In this document: one piece after another, positions 9,912 to 19,149 of the stretch
Layout of the letters: every line of letters begins with the position of its first letter
Numbering within the stretch: position 1 is the stretch's first letter
NCBI GenBank assembly: GCA_900541575.1
Contig: UQKO01000002.1
Location: forward strand, 1 to 64,000
DNA: 64,000 nucleotides
DNA from: an uncultured Prevotella sp.
GTDB taxonomy: Bacteria; Bacteroidota; Bacteroidia; Bacteroidales; Bacteroidaceae
Reading direction: 5' to 3'
Position numbers and translations under genes: made by a program
Notes under the pieces: model-generated
The model's database searches: none
Told to the model about the DNA's origin: nothing
Seen by the model: the letters and a program-made list of their open reading frames with translations, nothing else

Positions 9912-11288
9912 TTAGTTCCAACCGAGGCGATTGATACGACCACGATAGACCATGCCTGTGCCGCTGAGAACCACCCAAATGTAGTGATCGGCATCTACGG
10001 CGATACTGACGGAAGTTGCCCCTGTTGTATCAGGATGTGAAAGGAGGTCATTTTTCCACGTACGTCCGTTGTCATTGCTCATATAGAAAGGAGCCACAGT
10101 GCCATTGGCGACATTTATGCCTGTGAGCACAGTACCTTCATCGTAAGCAAAGAGGCAGACCTGTTTGAGGAGCGGACAAGCATATTTACGAAGTTCCTCC
10201 GTTTGGGGAAGATTTATCCAAGGGTAGCTATATTCACCCGAGCGATCGATATCGCGTTTCCACACAGTGACAGAATCGGCCGTTGTACCATCCGCCTTTG
10301 TCACTTGGCGCGAGCCTACCATGAGTGAAATTTCTCCTTGCTTATCCGTACGGCTCTGCTGTGTAGCGGCGGCCACGTCGGTGCCTTGCGGCAGTTCTGT
10401 GGGAGTATCAACACCGCTTTCGTTCCATGTGATGCCATCGGCCGAAGCATACATTTTATTACCAGCAAGGGCATAGAGGCTATCCGTGCTCTGTCCTACG
10501 AGGGCATTGAAATGCTGGGTTGCACTGATGGACGTCCAATTTCCTATTGCCGTTGCCGATGTTACTAATTGACCTCCAGCAAGAGCAAAGAAATGCCCTG
10601 CAAAGTACTGGATAGTATGCACATCAATAGCGCTACCGCCTACTGGGGCAACGAGTTGAGCCTCATCAAACGAGGGTGATTGGCGAGAAGTCTGAACGAG
10701 TTTCACCTCACCATCCATGGCACGACCGAACACATAGATACTTCCGTCCACGGCCAGTGTGCGACTTTCTACGAAAGATGCCACAGGGCTAAGCGGATTA
10801 TGCGACAACAATTTCCATTCCAATTCATCCGCATATTCTTTGTGTACACGAATATCGAAATCATAGTAGCGCTTTGATGCGCCATCGGGGGCATAGGCCA
10901 CCACTTTGCGTACCACGGAAAAGTCTGTGCTATCGGTGGGAGTAAAAGATTCTTCTTTACCCGTCTCCGTATTGACAATGCCTAGCGTACCTGTACACTT
11001 AATGCCATTTGAGGCAAACACGAGTTTATCCACACAGGTACCCACTGGTAACGAGTCGGGATTAAACACGCGGCTTTTCAGTTGGTCGATATAAAGATGA
11101 TAGGCACCACCTGTCACAGAATACGTGGTGGTATCATTGACAATGCGCTTGAGCGTGCCGAGGGTGGCAGAGGTTATCACACAGTCGTTGGAGAGTTCCT
11201 CCGAAACATCTTCTGAGGAATTACAAGAAGTGACCATGCAGCCAGTCAGGAGCACCATCACAAGGGCGAATATGTTGAGTTTCTTCAT
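9912..11288 (-). CDS. DUF6242-like surface or periplasmic lipoprotein
   Basis: The 458-residue product begins with a lipoprotein signal. Two lipobox-like sites are visible (LTGC at 14-17 and VTSC at 19-22), followed by an acidic Ser/Glu/Asp stretch that in Bacteroidetes can favour surface export. The N-terminal 150 residues contain the ITSATLGTL...Y motifs of the DUF6242 family. The rest reads as a repeated-blade (BNR-like) propeller, with motifs such as SADGITWNESG and SNDNGRTWKND. Ligand and function are unknown. A candidate -7 box lies at 11321-11328. It is separated by about 150 bp from the genes on both sides and is probably monocistronic. Confidence 0.75.
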   Translation of the reverse strand: MKKLNIFALVMVLLTGCMVTSCNSSEDVSEELSNDCVITSATLGTLKRIVNDTTTYSVTGGAYHLYIDQLKSRVFNPDSLPVGTCVDKLVFASNGIKCTGTLGIVNTETGKEESFTPTDSTDFSVVRKVVAYAPDGASKRYYDFDIRVHKEYADELEWKLLSHNPLSPVASFVESRTLAVDGSIYVFGRAMDGEVKLVQTSRQSPSFDEAQLVAPVGGSAIDVHTIQYFAGHFFALAGGQLVTSATAIGNWTSISATQHFNALVGQSTDSLYALAGNKMYASADGITWNESGVDTPTELPQGTDVAAATQQSRTDKQGEISLMVGSRQVTKADGTTADSVTVWKRDIDRSGEYSYPWINLPQTEELRKYACPLLKQVCLFAYDEGTVLTGINVANGTVAPFYMSNDNGRTWKNDLLSHPDTTGATSVSIAVDADHYIWVVLSGTGMVYRGRINRLGWN

Positions 11289-11320
11289 GTCGTGATATAG
11301 AGAGTGTATACTTCAACGTG

Positions 11321-11328
11321 CAAAAATA
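11321..11328 (-). promoter_or_regulatory. Candidate promoter -7 box for the DUF6242-like gene
   Basis: On the minus strand the sequence is TATTTTTG, matching TAnnTTTG, 33 bp upstream of the start codon at 11288. The -33 box is not obvious. Confidence 0.55.
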
Positions 11329-11443
11329 CGTACAAATTCTTATTTAATGGCCATTTCGCGTCCATTTATCTTGTTTTAACGTGATATAAACGCTTCTGTG
11401 CTTGTTTTTCAAAGTACGGAGGTTTTTCTATGAAGCTTCGCTT

Positions 11444-13699
11444 TCAAGAAACGTTCCCATCAGCCAAGGCACTTCGCAAACGGCGCAAGTGATCGTCCTC
11501 TCCCACCATCCAAACCACATCGTTACGCACAATGATATGTTCTGCCGTTGCGGGAACGATACTGCCATCGTTCGCTTCGAAGCCCACCACCATGCAGTGA
11601 TAATCAGCACGTATGCCGCTATCGCGCAAGGCCAGTCCGATGAGCGGGTTTCCCTCGCGGATGAGCAATCGGCGGAGCTGCAAATGATTGGTGTCTGGCG
11701 TCTGACAGAGAAGTTCGCTCTGCAAGCGCTGTTGGAAGCGCTGCAAACTATCATCGCTGCCGATGGCTTCGATGCGGTCGGAAGGAAAGAGTATGGCTTC
11801 GCCATCGGGAATATTGATACGGTTGTCGCCACGCACGATGGCTGCAATCATCACCCCTTCGGCGTGCCCAAAGTCAAGTTCTCGGAGCCTCTTGCCCGCC
11901 CATGCGCTATCGTAAGGAACCTCTAACTCGGCAATGTGAATGTTTCGGCTTGTAAGTCTTCCGGCATAGCCCGGTGTAGCCTCTTCGCTTTGTGAAGCCA
12001 TAACCTCACGTGAACGCAAATTTTGCAGGAAGGTACGTTCTAGCTTGATGCTCACTAATTTAATGCGTTTCGAAGCCACAATTCCGCCCATAATAGCAAG
12101 AGAGAGGATCACATGCCATGGCCACCATAGCGGCGAGAGAAAATTGAGGATATAATAGACCGCTGCAGAAGCAATAACGTAGCGCAAGAAGAAAGTGAAC
12201 CACAACCCTACCCTGTCCCACCGACTGCGATGACGGAGTTGTCGCCACTCGTCGGAATGATTCTTACGCATCACGATGGCACGAAGGAAAGGCGCAGAGA
12301 AGGCCAACGAAAGCACGCCACACGTCACATTTCCAGGCCAATGTCCAAAAGATTCGCGACACAAGGGAAGTAAGAGAGAAAGGGAGATTATGATTACGGC
12401 AACGCTCAGTGTGAGATATGCCCCCAACTGGCTCAACAAGGCTGTGAGGAGGCGTTTCCACAGGTGCTCATGCTCGGGATGAGCCTCACTCTTTTGTCCG
12501 CGTTCGTCTAGCCGATGAAGTACAGTAGGCGGTATGATGCGTTCGAGCACATTGTAAGCGGGAACCGCGGCACGAATCATATAGGGTGTGACAAACGTGG
12601 TGATGATGCTCACTGCCACCACCACGGGATAAAGAAAATCGCTAGTCACGTTAAGCGAAATGCCGAGCGAGGCAAGAATAAAAGCAAATTCTCCTATCTG
12701 TGCCAGCGAGAATCCACTCTGAAGAGCCACGTGGAGGTTCTGTCCAGAAAGCAAGAAGCTTGTGGTGCCGAGCACAGCCTGTCCTACAATAATGGCTAAG
12801 CAAATCACAAGGATAGGCAACCAATAAGCGACCAACACCGTAGGATCGACAAGCATGCCCACCGACACAAAGAAGATTGCTCCAAAAAGGTCTTTCACTG
12901 GCGATACCACTCGCTCTATCTGTTCGGCTTCCACCGTTTCTGCTAAGATACTGCCCATCATGAAAGCACCAAAGGCAGAACTATAACCTGCTTTCTCAGC
13001 CATTACTACGAGCAAGAAACACAATCCAATGCTGACTATGAGTAGGGTCTCGCGATTCAAGAATCGATGAGCCTTGCGCAGGAATATAGGAATGATATAG
13101 ACGCCTACCACAAACCACAAGATAAGGAAGAAACCTAGTTTGAAAAGGCTACTCACGAGTTCCAAACCTTGAAACTGTCGCGACACGGCCACTGCACTAA
13201 GCACCACCATGAGCAATATGCCGAGAATATCCTCAAGGATGAGCACTGAGAGAACCTCGCTTGCAAACTTCTTTTGGCGTAATCCGAGGTCATCGAAGGC
13301 CTTATATATAATCGTGGTACTCGACATGGCAAGCATACCGCCAAGAAAGAGGCTATTCATATTGCCCCATCCAAAGAAGCGCCCCACCATATTGCCCACA
13401 CTCATCATGCAAAACATTACGCTACACGCGGCAATAATGGGAGCGGCTCCCATCTTCACAATCTTTTTAAAAGAAAACTCGAGGCCGAGGGTAAACATGA
13501 GAAAAATCACGCCAATGTCTGCCCACGTGTGAATGCTACTGAAATCGGTCACGCTAGGAGTATAGGGCATGTGAGGTCCAGCCAGAAAACCGGCCACTAT
13601 GTAGCCAAGCACAAGAGGCTGCTTGAGCCGCTTAAAGATGATAGTGACCAGGCCTGCAGAGATGAGGATTAGGGCAAGATCGGTAATGAGAGAAGGCAT
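11444..13699 (-). CDS. CPA2-family cation:proton antiporter with two RCK_C (TrkA-C) domains
   Basis: The 751-residue membrane protein has a Kef-type Na+/H+ exchanger core (about 1-385, motif VLGYIVAGFLAGPH near the N terminus). An extra hydrophobic block (about 410-540) follows, then two tandem TrkA-C-like domains at about 575-645 and 675-745. No Rossmann RCK_N domain is visible between core and RCK_C. It probably exchanges K+ or Na+ for H+ at the inner membrane, gated by a ligand binding the RCK_C domains. It lies 86 bp downstream of a second CPA2 gene on the same strand. Ion specificity cannot be read from sequence. Confidence 0.88.
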   Translation of the reverse strand: MPSLITDLALILISAGLVTIIFKRLKQPLVLGYIVAGFLAGPHMPYTPSVTDFSSIHTWADIGVIFLMFTLGLEFSFKKIVKMGAAPIIAACSVMFCMMSVGNMVGRFFGWGNMNSLFLGGMLAMSSTTIIYKAFDDLGLRQKKFASEVLSVLILEDILGILLMVVLSAVAVSRQFQGLELVSSLFKLGFFLILWFVVGVYIIPIFLRKAHRFLNRETLLIVSIGLCFLLVVMAEKAGYSSAFGAFMMGSILAETVEAEQIERVVSPVKDLFGAIFFVSVGMLVDPTVLVAYWLPILVICLAIIVGQAVLGTTSFLLSGQNLHVALQSGFSLAQIGEFAFILASLGISLNVTSDFLYPVVVAVSIITTFVTPYMIRAAVPAYNVLERIIPPTVLHRLDERGQKSEAHPEHEHLWKRLLTALLSQLGAYLTLSVAVIIISLSLLLPLCRESFGHWPGNVTCGVLSLAFSAPFLRAIVMRKNHSDEWRQLRHRSRWDRVGLWFTFFLRYVIASAAVYYILNFLSPLWWPWHVILSLAIMGGIVASKRIKLVSIKLERTFLQNLRSREVMASQSEEATPGYAGRLTSRNIHIAELEVPYDSAWAGKRLRELDFGHAEGVMIAAIVRGDNRINIPDGEAILFPSDRIEAIGSDDSLQRFQQRLQSELLCQTPDTNHLQLRRLLIREGNPLIGLALRDSGIRADYHCMVVGFEANDGSIVPATAEHIIVRNDVVWMVGEDDHLRRLRSALADGNVS

Positions 13700-13785
13700 G
13701 ATGAGGGAATTTTGGAGAGGATAAGATAGACTATAGTCATGACTAGAACTAATCGCTATTCTAAGATACTAAAAATGAGCCATTC

Positions 13786-15798
13786 CTATCTTGAGTAGGG
13801 CTGTTGCGGATAGACAAACAGCACATTACGCGAACTAAAATAGCGCTCCACTTGATCGGGTAAGCGATCCAAGTAGGCATGATAAGAGATGGTGCCGCGA
13901 CGGGCGCAAACGAAGATGAGCATGTGGTCCTGGCGCGAGGTGTGGGCCAGTTGTATTAAGTTATTCCACGAATTAAACTCGCTATAAATCATGGGCAGGC
14001 TGCTATGAGGAGAGGCTGCAATATAGTGTTCTATAGCCGTGAGTGTGGTAGGCGAAGAAAGAGCTTCAAGCCCACATCCCATCTGATGAGCAAGAAGTGC
14101 AATACGATCCATACAGTGGGCAAATCCTTGTTCAAACTCTGCCTTCGGTGGCACCAACACGTGAATACGTCGCACCGTGTTGAGAGGGATTGTGTCGCGA
14201 TAGATCATAATCTGACGGTCAACGGAAGCCAAGAGGTCGGCCACTGTTTTACCATAGAAAGAGTCGGAAAGGCGTGCTTTTCGGTGAAGACCAAGCACAA
14301 GATCACTCACAGCACGCTCTTTCACCGTATGCGAAATGCCACTCACCACGTTGACAGACCACCGCTGATAAGTCTGAATACGTATGCCTGTGGCCGAAGC
14401 CATCTTCACAGCATTGTGAAGTTGCTGTTCACCACTCCGACGGGCAGAGGGATCATTCTCTAACACCACGTTGAGCGCAATGATCGGAGCGACAGAATGG
14501 GGCGTACGGAGCATCAGTGCGAGATTGACCAATCCTGGATTATTCTCGGGATTGTTGAGAGCAATGAGTATGCGGTCGGGAACTTCATCTGAGGCTGCGG
14601 CACTCGATGCTTGCTGCAAAGTGTCAGTCACGGCCAGTTTACGCGCTGTGTTCTCAGTCACTAGCGAACTCACCACGCAAGTCACAAGAATGAGCACCAT
14701 TGCCCCATTGAGCACATCTTCGCCCAATAACCGACTTCCATCTGGCAAAACGATACCATAGCCCACGAGTACCACAGCCAATGTGGCTGCTGCACGCGAC
14801 CCCGTGAGGCCAAACATAAGGTTGCGTTCTGGGGCCGACATGCGAAAAGCTTTTTGTGTAGCAAAACTTGCGAGCCATTTGCTCACTACGCCCACCACCA
14901 CCATCACACAGGCCGTAAGCACCGCTCCAGAGTGTTCTACGAGCGCGCTGAGATTGATCAGCATACCCACGCCAATAAGGAAATAGGGAATGAAGAGGGC
15001 ATTTCCCACAAACTCTACATGGCTCATAAGAGGTGATAATGGAGGAATCAATCGGTTGAGCACAAGCCCCACGAGAAAGGCGCCGAGGATACCCTCCATG
15101 CCCACTATCTCCATCAGTCCTGCACCTAGGAAAACAAGACCCAACACAAAGACATATTGCACCACGCTATCATCATAGCGACGGAAGAACCACCGACCGA
15201 TGCGCGGAAAGGCATAGACAATGATTACACCGAGCAGCACCACCTTGATGACGAGCCACACCCAATAAAGTCCTGTCACATTCTCCTTAAACATTCCCCC
15301 CACCACAGCGAGCACCAAGAGCGTCAGCGTATCGGCCACGATGGTGCCTCCCACGGCAATGCTCACACTAGTGAGCCGCGAAAGGCCATAACGCAACACA
15401 ATGGGGTAGGCGATAAGCGTATGTGAAGCATACATCGCAGCGATGAGCACACTAGCAGCTACGCCATAGCCCAATGCTAGAGAGTTGGCTGCATAACCTA
15501 TGACCATTGGAATGGCAAAGCTAAGAAGACCTAGCGTAAGAGCCCTTTCCTTGATACGCTGCACATCTTGGAGATTCATCTCTAGCGAAGCAAGAAACAT
15601 AATATAGTAGAGCCCCACTTTACCAAAGAGCTCAAAACTGCCATCGCGCTCAAGCACTCCGAATCCATGGGGACCAATAAGTATGCCTGCAAAAATCATT
15701 CCCACAATGGAGGGAATGCGTAGACGTTCGAGTAACATCGGGGCAAAAAGAATAATTGCCAGCACGATGAGGAATATCCATGTAGGATCTGTAATCAA
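13786..15798 (-). CDS. CPA2-family cation:proton antiporter with C-terminal universal-stress-like region
   Basis: The 670-residue protein has the antiporter core at residues 1-390 (IPSIVGMIFAGILIGPHG; GLYYIMFLASLEM). The C-terminal half (about 410-665) is soluble and resembles tandem universal-stress/nucleotide-binding domains (ILIALNNPENNPGLVNLAL, DLVLGLHRKARLSDSF). The first in-frame start available is a TTG at 15798. No ATG or GTG lies between it and the upstream stop, so TTG is used or the true start is non-standard. It forms a tandem with the other CPA2 gene. Ion homeostasis under stress is the likely role. Confidence 0.87.
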   Translation of the reverse strand: MITDPTWIFLIVLAIILFAPMLLERLRIPSIVGMIFAGILIGPHGFGVLERDGSFELFGKVGLYYIMFLASLEMNLQDVQRIKERALTLGLLSFAIPMVIGYAANSLALGYGVAASVLIAAMYASHTLIAYPIVLRYGLSRLTSVSIAVGGTIVADTLTLLVLAVVGGMFKENVTGLYWVWLVIKVVLLGVIIVYAFPRIGRWFFRRYDDSVVQYVFVLGLVFLGAGLMEIVGMEGILGAFLVGLVLNRLIPPLSPLMSHVEFVGNALFIPYFLIGVGMLINLSALVEHSGAVLTACVMVVVGVVSKWLASFATQKAFRMSAPERNLMFGLTGSRAAATLAVVLVGYGIVLPDGSRLLGEDVLNGAMVLILVTCVVSSLVTENTARKLAVTDTLQQASSAAASDEVPDRILIALNNPENNPGLVNLALMLRTPHSVAPIIALNVVLENDPSARRSGEQQLHNAVKMASATGIRIQTYQRWSVNVVSGISHTVKERAVSDLVLGLHRKARLSDSFYGKTVADLLASVDRQIMIYRDTIPLNTVRRIHVLVPPKAEFEQGFAHCMDRIALLAHQMGCGLEALSSPTTLTAIEHYIAASPHSSLPMIYSEFNSWNNLIQLAHTSRQDHMLIFVCARRGTISYHAYLDRLPDQVERYFSSRNVLFVYPQQPYSR

Positions 15799-15892
15799 AT
15801 TCTCAGGTGTTTGTGATGAATAATGGGCTAGCTCAAAGGCTCAACCTTGGCCATGAGGAAGAAGTGGATTCCCCCCGTGGTAAACGATTCTG

Positions 15893-15900
15893 CAAAGTTA
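15893..15900 (-). promoter_or_regulatory. Candidate -7 box upstream of the antiporter pair
   Basis: The minus strand reads TAACTTTG, about 95 bp upstream of the TTG start at 15798. It is followed by the usual GC after the TTTG. No convincing -33 box is seen. Confidence 0.5.
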
Positions 15901-16054
15901 TTGTATTTTTTTTAATCTCGCGCTACGCATGCGCGGAATTAGTTGACAAGGGGAGGAGACTTGGCAGAAGGAACACACACTCTCTATCAACGAGGCAACT
16001 CTATGCCAGAAGCAGACCTCTTAGAAGCAAGTTCTTTTGTCCCACCTCGTTTAT

Positions 16055-16303
16055 GGGTGGTTCTATAAATTTTGAAATTCATGGTATCCAATTCTGATGT
16101 GCGATTTGCATGGTCTTGAAAGCGTCTTTTTCTTTGAGAACATGGGCTGCGGCTCAGCAATTCAAGCAAACTTGATTGCATTCGCCTTGCACCATGTTTG
16201 ATAGTAAAATCAGTCACATAGCCCGCTATGCTCCTTCATTTACTATCAAAAATACACTCCCAATACCATACAAATCCCATCATCAGAATTTATAGAACCA
16301 CCC
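16055..16303. mobile_element. MITE-like non-coding element with 21-bp terminal inverted repeats
   Basis: The ends 16055-16075 and 16283-16303 are inverted copies (20 of 21 bases match, beginning GGGTGGTTCTATAAATT). The element is flanked on both sides by TTAT, a likely 4-bp target duplication. Inside there is a second perfect 12-bp inverted repeat (TTTGATAGTAAA and its complement, about 16198 and 16239). No open frame of a transposase fits, so it would have to be moved in trans by an insertion sequence that shares its ends. It sits in the 766-bp gap between the antiporter pair and asd. The rest of that gap shows only promoter boxes. Confidence 0.7.
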
Positions 16304-16417
16304 TTATATCTTACCCACAGGAAGAAAAAATAGGCATTAAATTACCCCAAAAGCCATTCCCCATCGCCTATAGACTATAAAACAACAGAATAAGGCTTCA
16401 TTATCAAAAAAGTATTG

Positions 16418-16425
16418 TAATTTTG
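16418..16425 (+). promoter_or_regulatory. Promoter -7 box for asd
   Basis: TAATTTTG fits TAnnTTTG and is followed by CAC. It gives a leader of about 135 nt before the asd start, which contains a small hairpin GCGC-TTTTATA-GCGC but no recognisable riboswitch. Confidence 0.6.
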
Positions 16426-16564
16426 CACACGGAGAGAAAAACCTTTCTTTCTGCAACAAAATTCTACACTCAGTAAACAAAATGCAACAAGCAGACCACC
16501 AATGACCGCGCTTTTATAGCGCTAAGAGGAACGTTTGCTTACAAAATTACATAAAATTCAAGCA

Positions 16565-17575
16565 ATGAACGTAGCTATCGTAGGTGCCAGTGGTGCCGTG
16601 GGCCAAGAATTTTTGCGCGTCCTCGCCGAACGCAATTTTCCTATCGACAATCTATTGCTCTTCGGGTCAACCCGCAGCGCAGGCACCAAATATACCTTTC
16701 GCGGTAAGGAACATACCGTTAAACTCCTTCAGCACAACGACGACTTCAAGGATGTAGACATTGCTTTCACCTCAGCAGGTGCAGGCACTTCTAAAGAGTT
16801 TGCTGCCGATATTACAAAGTATGGTGCTGTGATGATTGACAATTCATCGGCTTTCCGTATGGACGAAGAGGTACCTCTCGTAGTGCCTGAATGCAATGCC
16901 AAGGATGCACTAAAGCGTCCGCGCGGCATCATTGCCAACCCCAACTGCACTACAATTATGATGGTGGTAGCACTGCAAGCTATCGAAAATCTGAGTCATA
17001 TCAAGCGCGTACACGTGGCTTCCTACCAAGCTGCTAGCGGAGCTGGACAAGCTGCTATGGACGAGCTCGTAGAGCAATATCGCGAAGTACTCAATGGCCA
17101 ACCCGCCACTGTGAAGAAATTTGCTTATCAGCTGGCTTTCAACGTAATTCCTCAAATCGACGTATTCCAGGACAATGGCTACACAAAGGAAGAGATGAAA
17201 ATGTACAACGAGACACGCAAGATTATGCACTCAGATGTGCTGACCTCAGCCACCTGTGTGCGCGTGCCCTCACTTCGTTCTCACTCTGAAGCCATTTGGG
17301 TGGAGACAGAGAACCCACTCGAAGTGGCCGACGTGAAAAAGGCTATTGCTGGTGGCGACGGACTCGTGCTCATGGACAACCCCGAAAAGCAAGAATACCC
17401 CATGCCGCTCTTCTTGGCAGGTAAAGATCCTGTATACGTGGGTCGTGTACGCAAGGACTTGGCCAACCCCAATGGTCTGACGCTCTGGCTCGTAAGCGAC
17501 CAAATTCGCAAAGGTGCTGCACTCAACGCTGTACAAATAGCCGAATACTTAATTAAGGTAGGCGACGTGAAGTAG
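16565..17575 (+). CDS. asd: Aspartate-semialdehyde dehydrogenase
   Basis: Asd reduces aspartyl phosphate to aspartate semialdehyde, the branch point to lysine/diaminopimelate, threonine and methionine. The start chosen is [15 protein letters not shown] at 16565, which places the NADP-binding GxSGxVG at the N terminus. The frame is open ten codons upstream, but that extension lacks family similarity. The catalytic cysteine is in NPNCTT (Cys128), and the substrate-binding [14 protein letters not shown] follows. At 336 residues it is full length. It stands alone, with trkA 160 bp downstream beyond a strong hairpin. Confidence 0.96.
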   Translation: MNVAIVGASGAVGQEFLRVLAERNFPIDNLLLFGSTRSAGTKYTFRGKEHTVKLLQHNDDFKDVDIAFTSAGAGTSKEFAADITKYGAVMIDNSSAFRMDEEVPLVVPECNAKDALKRPRGIIANPNCTTIMMVVALQAIENLSHIKRVHVASYQAASGAGQAAMDELVEQYREVLNGQPATVKKFAYQLAFNVIPQIDVFQDNGYTKEEMKMYNETRKIMHSDVLTSATCVRVPSLRSHSEAIWVETENPLEVADVKKAIAGGDGLVLMDNPEKQEYPMPLFLAGKDPVYVGRVRKDLANPNGLTLWLVSDQIRKGAALNAVQIAEYLIKVGDVK

Positions 17576-17617
17576 GATAGTTTTAAGCCTTGAGGTTATC
17601 GGCAAAGGTTTTAAGTT

Positions 17618-17698
17618 TTGAGGTTATAAGGTTATAAAATTACTCCATGCAGCAAATATTGGCTATCAGAAGGATACTTTATAACCTTATAACCTCAA
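17618..17698. repeat. 21-bp perfect inverted repeat between asd and trkA
   Basis: Arms 17618-17638 and 17678-17698 are exact reverse complements (TTGAGGTTATAAGG... and its complement) with a 39-nt loop. The right arm resembles AACCTCATAACCTCC at about 35180. It lacks a T tract and may be a processing or termination structure. Confidence 0.7.
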
Positions 17699-17735
17699 TA
17701 CTTAGGACTCAGAACAACCTAAAGAACAATATCCA

Positions 17736-19079
17736 ATGAAAATTATCATCGCTGGCGCTGGAGCTGTGGGCACACATCTTGCCAAGCTGCTCTCGCGCGA
17801 ACATCACGACATAACGCTCATGGACGAATCGGCCGAGAAGCTCGAAGACCTCTCATCCGATTTCGACATTCTGACGCTCCCCGTGTCGCCCTCATCGATT
17901 TCAGCACTCAAAGAAGCTGAGGTGGGTAAGGCCGACCTCTTCATCGGAGTGACTCCCGATGAAGCGCATAACATGACCGCCTGCATGTTAGCTCACAAAT
18001 TGGGAGCAAAGAAAACGGTGGCTCGCGTAGACAATTATGAGTATGCCATGCCCGAGCATCGTGCTTTTTTCTCAGAAGTGGGTATAGGATCGATTATCTA
18101 TCCTGAAATGCTAGCTGGGCAGGAGATTCTCCACAACATTAAGCGTAGCTGGATTCGTCAGTGGTGGGAGGTACAAGATGGTGCACTCATACTGCTAGGA
18201 GTGAAGGTGCGTAGCAATGCACAGATTCTCGACCAGCCACTTAAAGACCTCTGCGGACCAGAATCACCCTTTCACATCGTGGCCGTGAAGCGCGGTGACG
18301 ATACTGTGATTCCCCATGGTGGCGACTGCCTACGTGCGCTCGACGTGGTATACTTTATGACTACGCCGAAGTATGTTAATTACATTCGCGACCTTGCGGG
18401 CAAGGAGGAATACCCCGATGTGTCCAACGTGTTCATCATGGGCGGTGGTAGCACTGCCGTGCATCTAGCCAACGCCATGCCCGACTATATGCACGCCAAA
18501 ATCATTGAGAGCCAGGCGCAGCGTGCAGAACATCTCAATGAGGTGGTGACGAATCGACATGCCATGATTATCCACGGTGACGGACGCGACCTTTCCTTGC
18601 TCGAAGAGGAGGGCATTCGCAAGGCGCAGGCTTTCTGTGCACTGACGGAAAACTCGGAAACAAACATTCTCGCGTGCCTTGCAGCCAAGCGTCTAGGAGT
18701 GCGTAAGACGGTGGCCATGGTGGAAAATACCGACTATATCAGCATGGCTGAGAGCCTCGACATCGGCACCATCATCAATAAGAAGACTTTTGCTGCTAGC
18801 CACATCTACCAGATGATGCTCAAAGCAGACATTACTTCCGTAAAAAGCCTCACCGTGGCCAATGCCGACGTGGCTGAATTTAGTGTGCCAGAGGGGTCGA
18901 AGATTTGCAAGCATGCCGTAAAGGATCTTGATCTTCCCTCGTCTATCACGCTAGGTGGTCTCGTGCGTGGAGGACATGGTCAGCTCATTAACGGTTCCAC
19001 CATGATTCGTCCTGGCGACACCGTAGTGGCATTCTGCCTTAGCGGAGGTATCAAGAAATTGGAAAAATTCTTCAAATAA
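17736..19079 (+). CDS. trkA: Trk system potassium uptake regulatory subunit TrkA
   Basis: The 447-residue peripheral protein contains two RCK units. Each has a Rossmann nucleotide-binding fold (MKIIIAGAGAVGTHLAKLL at residues 1-19, and VFIMGGGSTAVHLANAM near 232) followed by a TrkA-C domain. It binds NAD(H)/ATP and gates a TrkH potassium channel. In many Bacteroidales trkH is adjacent, but here the next feature is a strong terminator, so TrkH must be encoded outside the window. With the two CPA2 antiporters upstream, the area is rich in potassium-handling genes. Confidence 0.93.
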   Translation: MKIIIAGAGAVGTHLAKLLSREHHDITLMDESAEKLEDLSSDFDILTLPVSPSSISALKEAEVGKADLFIGVTPDEAHNMTACMLAHKLGAKKTVARVDNYEYAMPEHRAFFSEVGIGSIIYPEMLAGQEILHNIKRSWIRQWWEVQDGALILLGVKVRSNAQILDQPLKDLCGPESPFHIVAVKRGDDTVIPHGGDCLRALDVVYFMTTPKYVNYIRDLAGKEEYPDVSNVFIMGGGSTAVHLANAMPDYMHAKIIESQAQRAEHLNEVVTNRHAMIIHGDGRDLSLLEEEGIRKAQAFCALTENSETNILACLAAKRLGVRKTVAMVENTDYISMAESLDIGTIINKKTFAASHIYQMMLKADITSVKSLTVANADVAEFSVPEGSKICKHAVKDLDLPSSITLGGLVRGGHGQLINGSTMIRPGDTVVAFCLSGGIKKLEKFFK

Positions 19080-19095
19080 ACCACTTAGGAGAAAG

Positions 19096-19146
19096 TAAAA
19101 AGTATTCCCTTCTGGCCAAAAATGGCTAGAAGGGAATACTTTTTTT
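19096..19146. terminator. Bidirectional terminator between trkA and ugd
   Basis: A long stem (AAAAAGTATTCCCTTCTGGC with its complement ending in TTTTTTT at 19141-19146) has a loop of about five bases. The A-run on the left gives a T-run on the minus strand, so it can end both convergent genes. Confidence 0.9.
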
Positions 19147-19149
19147 GCT

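Noticed and set aside
15807..16097. 96-codon frame on the plus strand
   Set aside because: It runs into the MITE-like element and has no similarity or sensible start signal.
16491..16520. Leader peptide before asd (MQQADHQ)
   Set aside because: It is not enriched in Thr, Met or Lys, and no paired terminator/antiterminator is seen.
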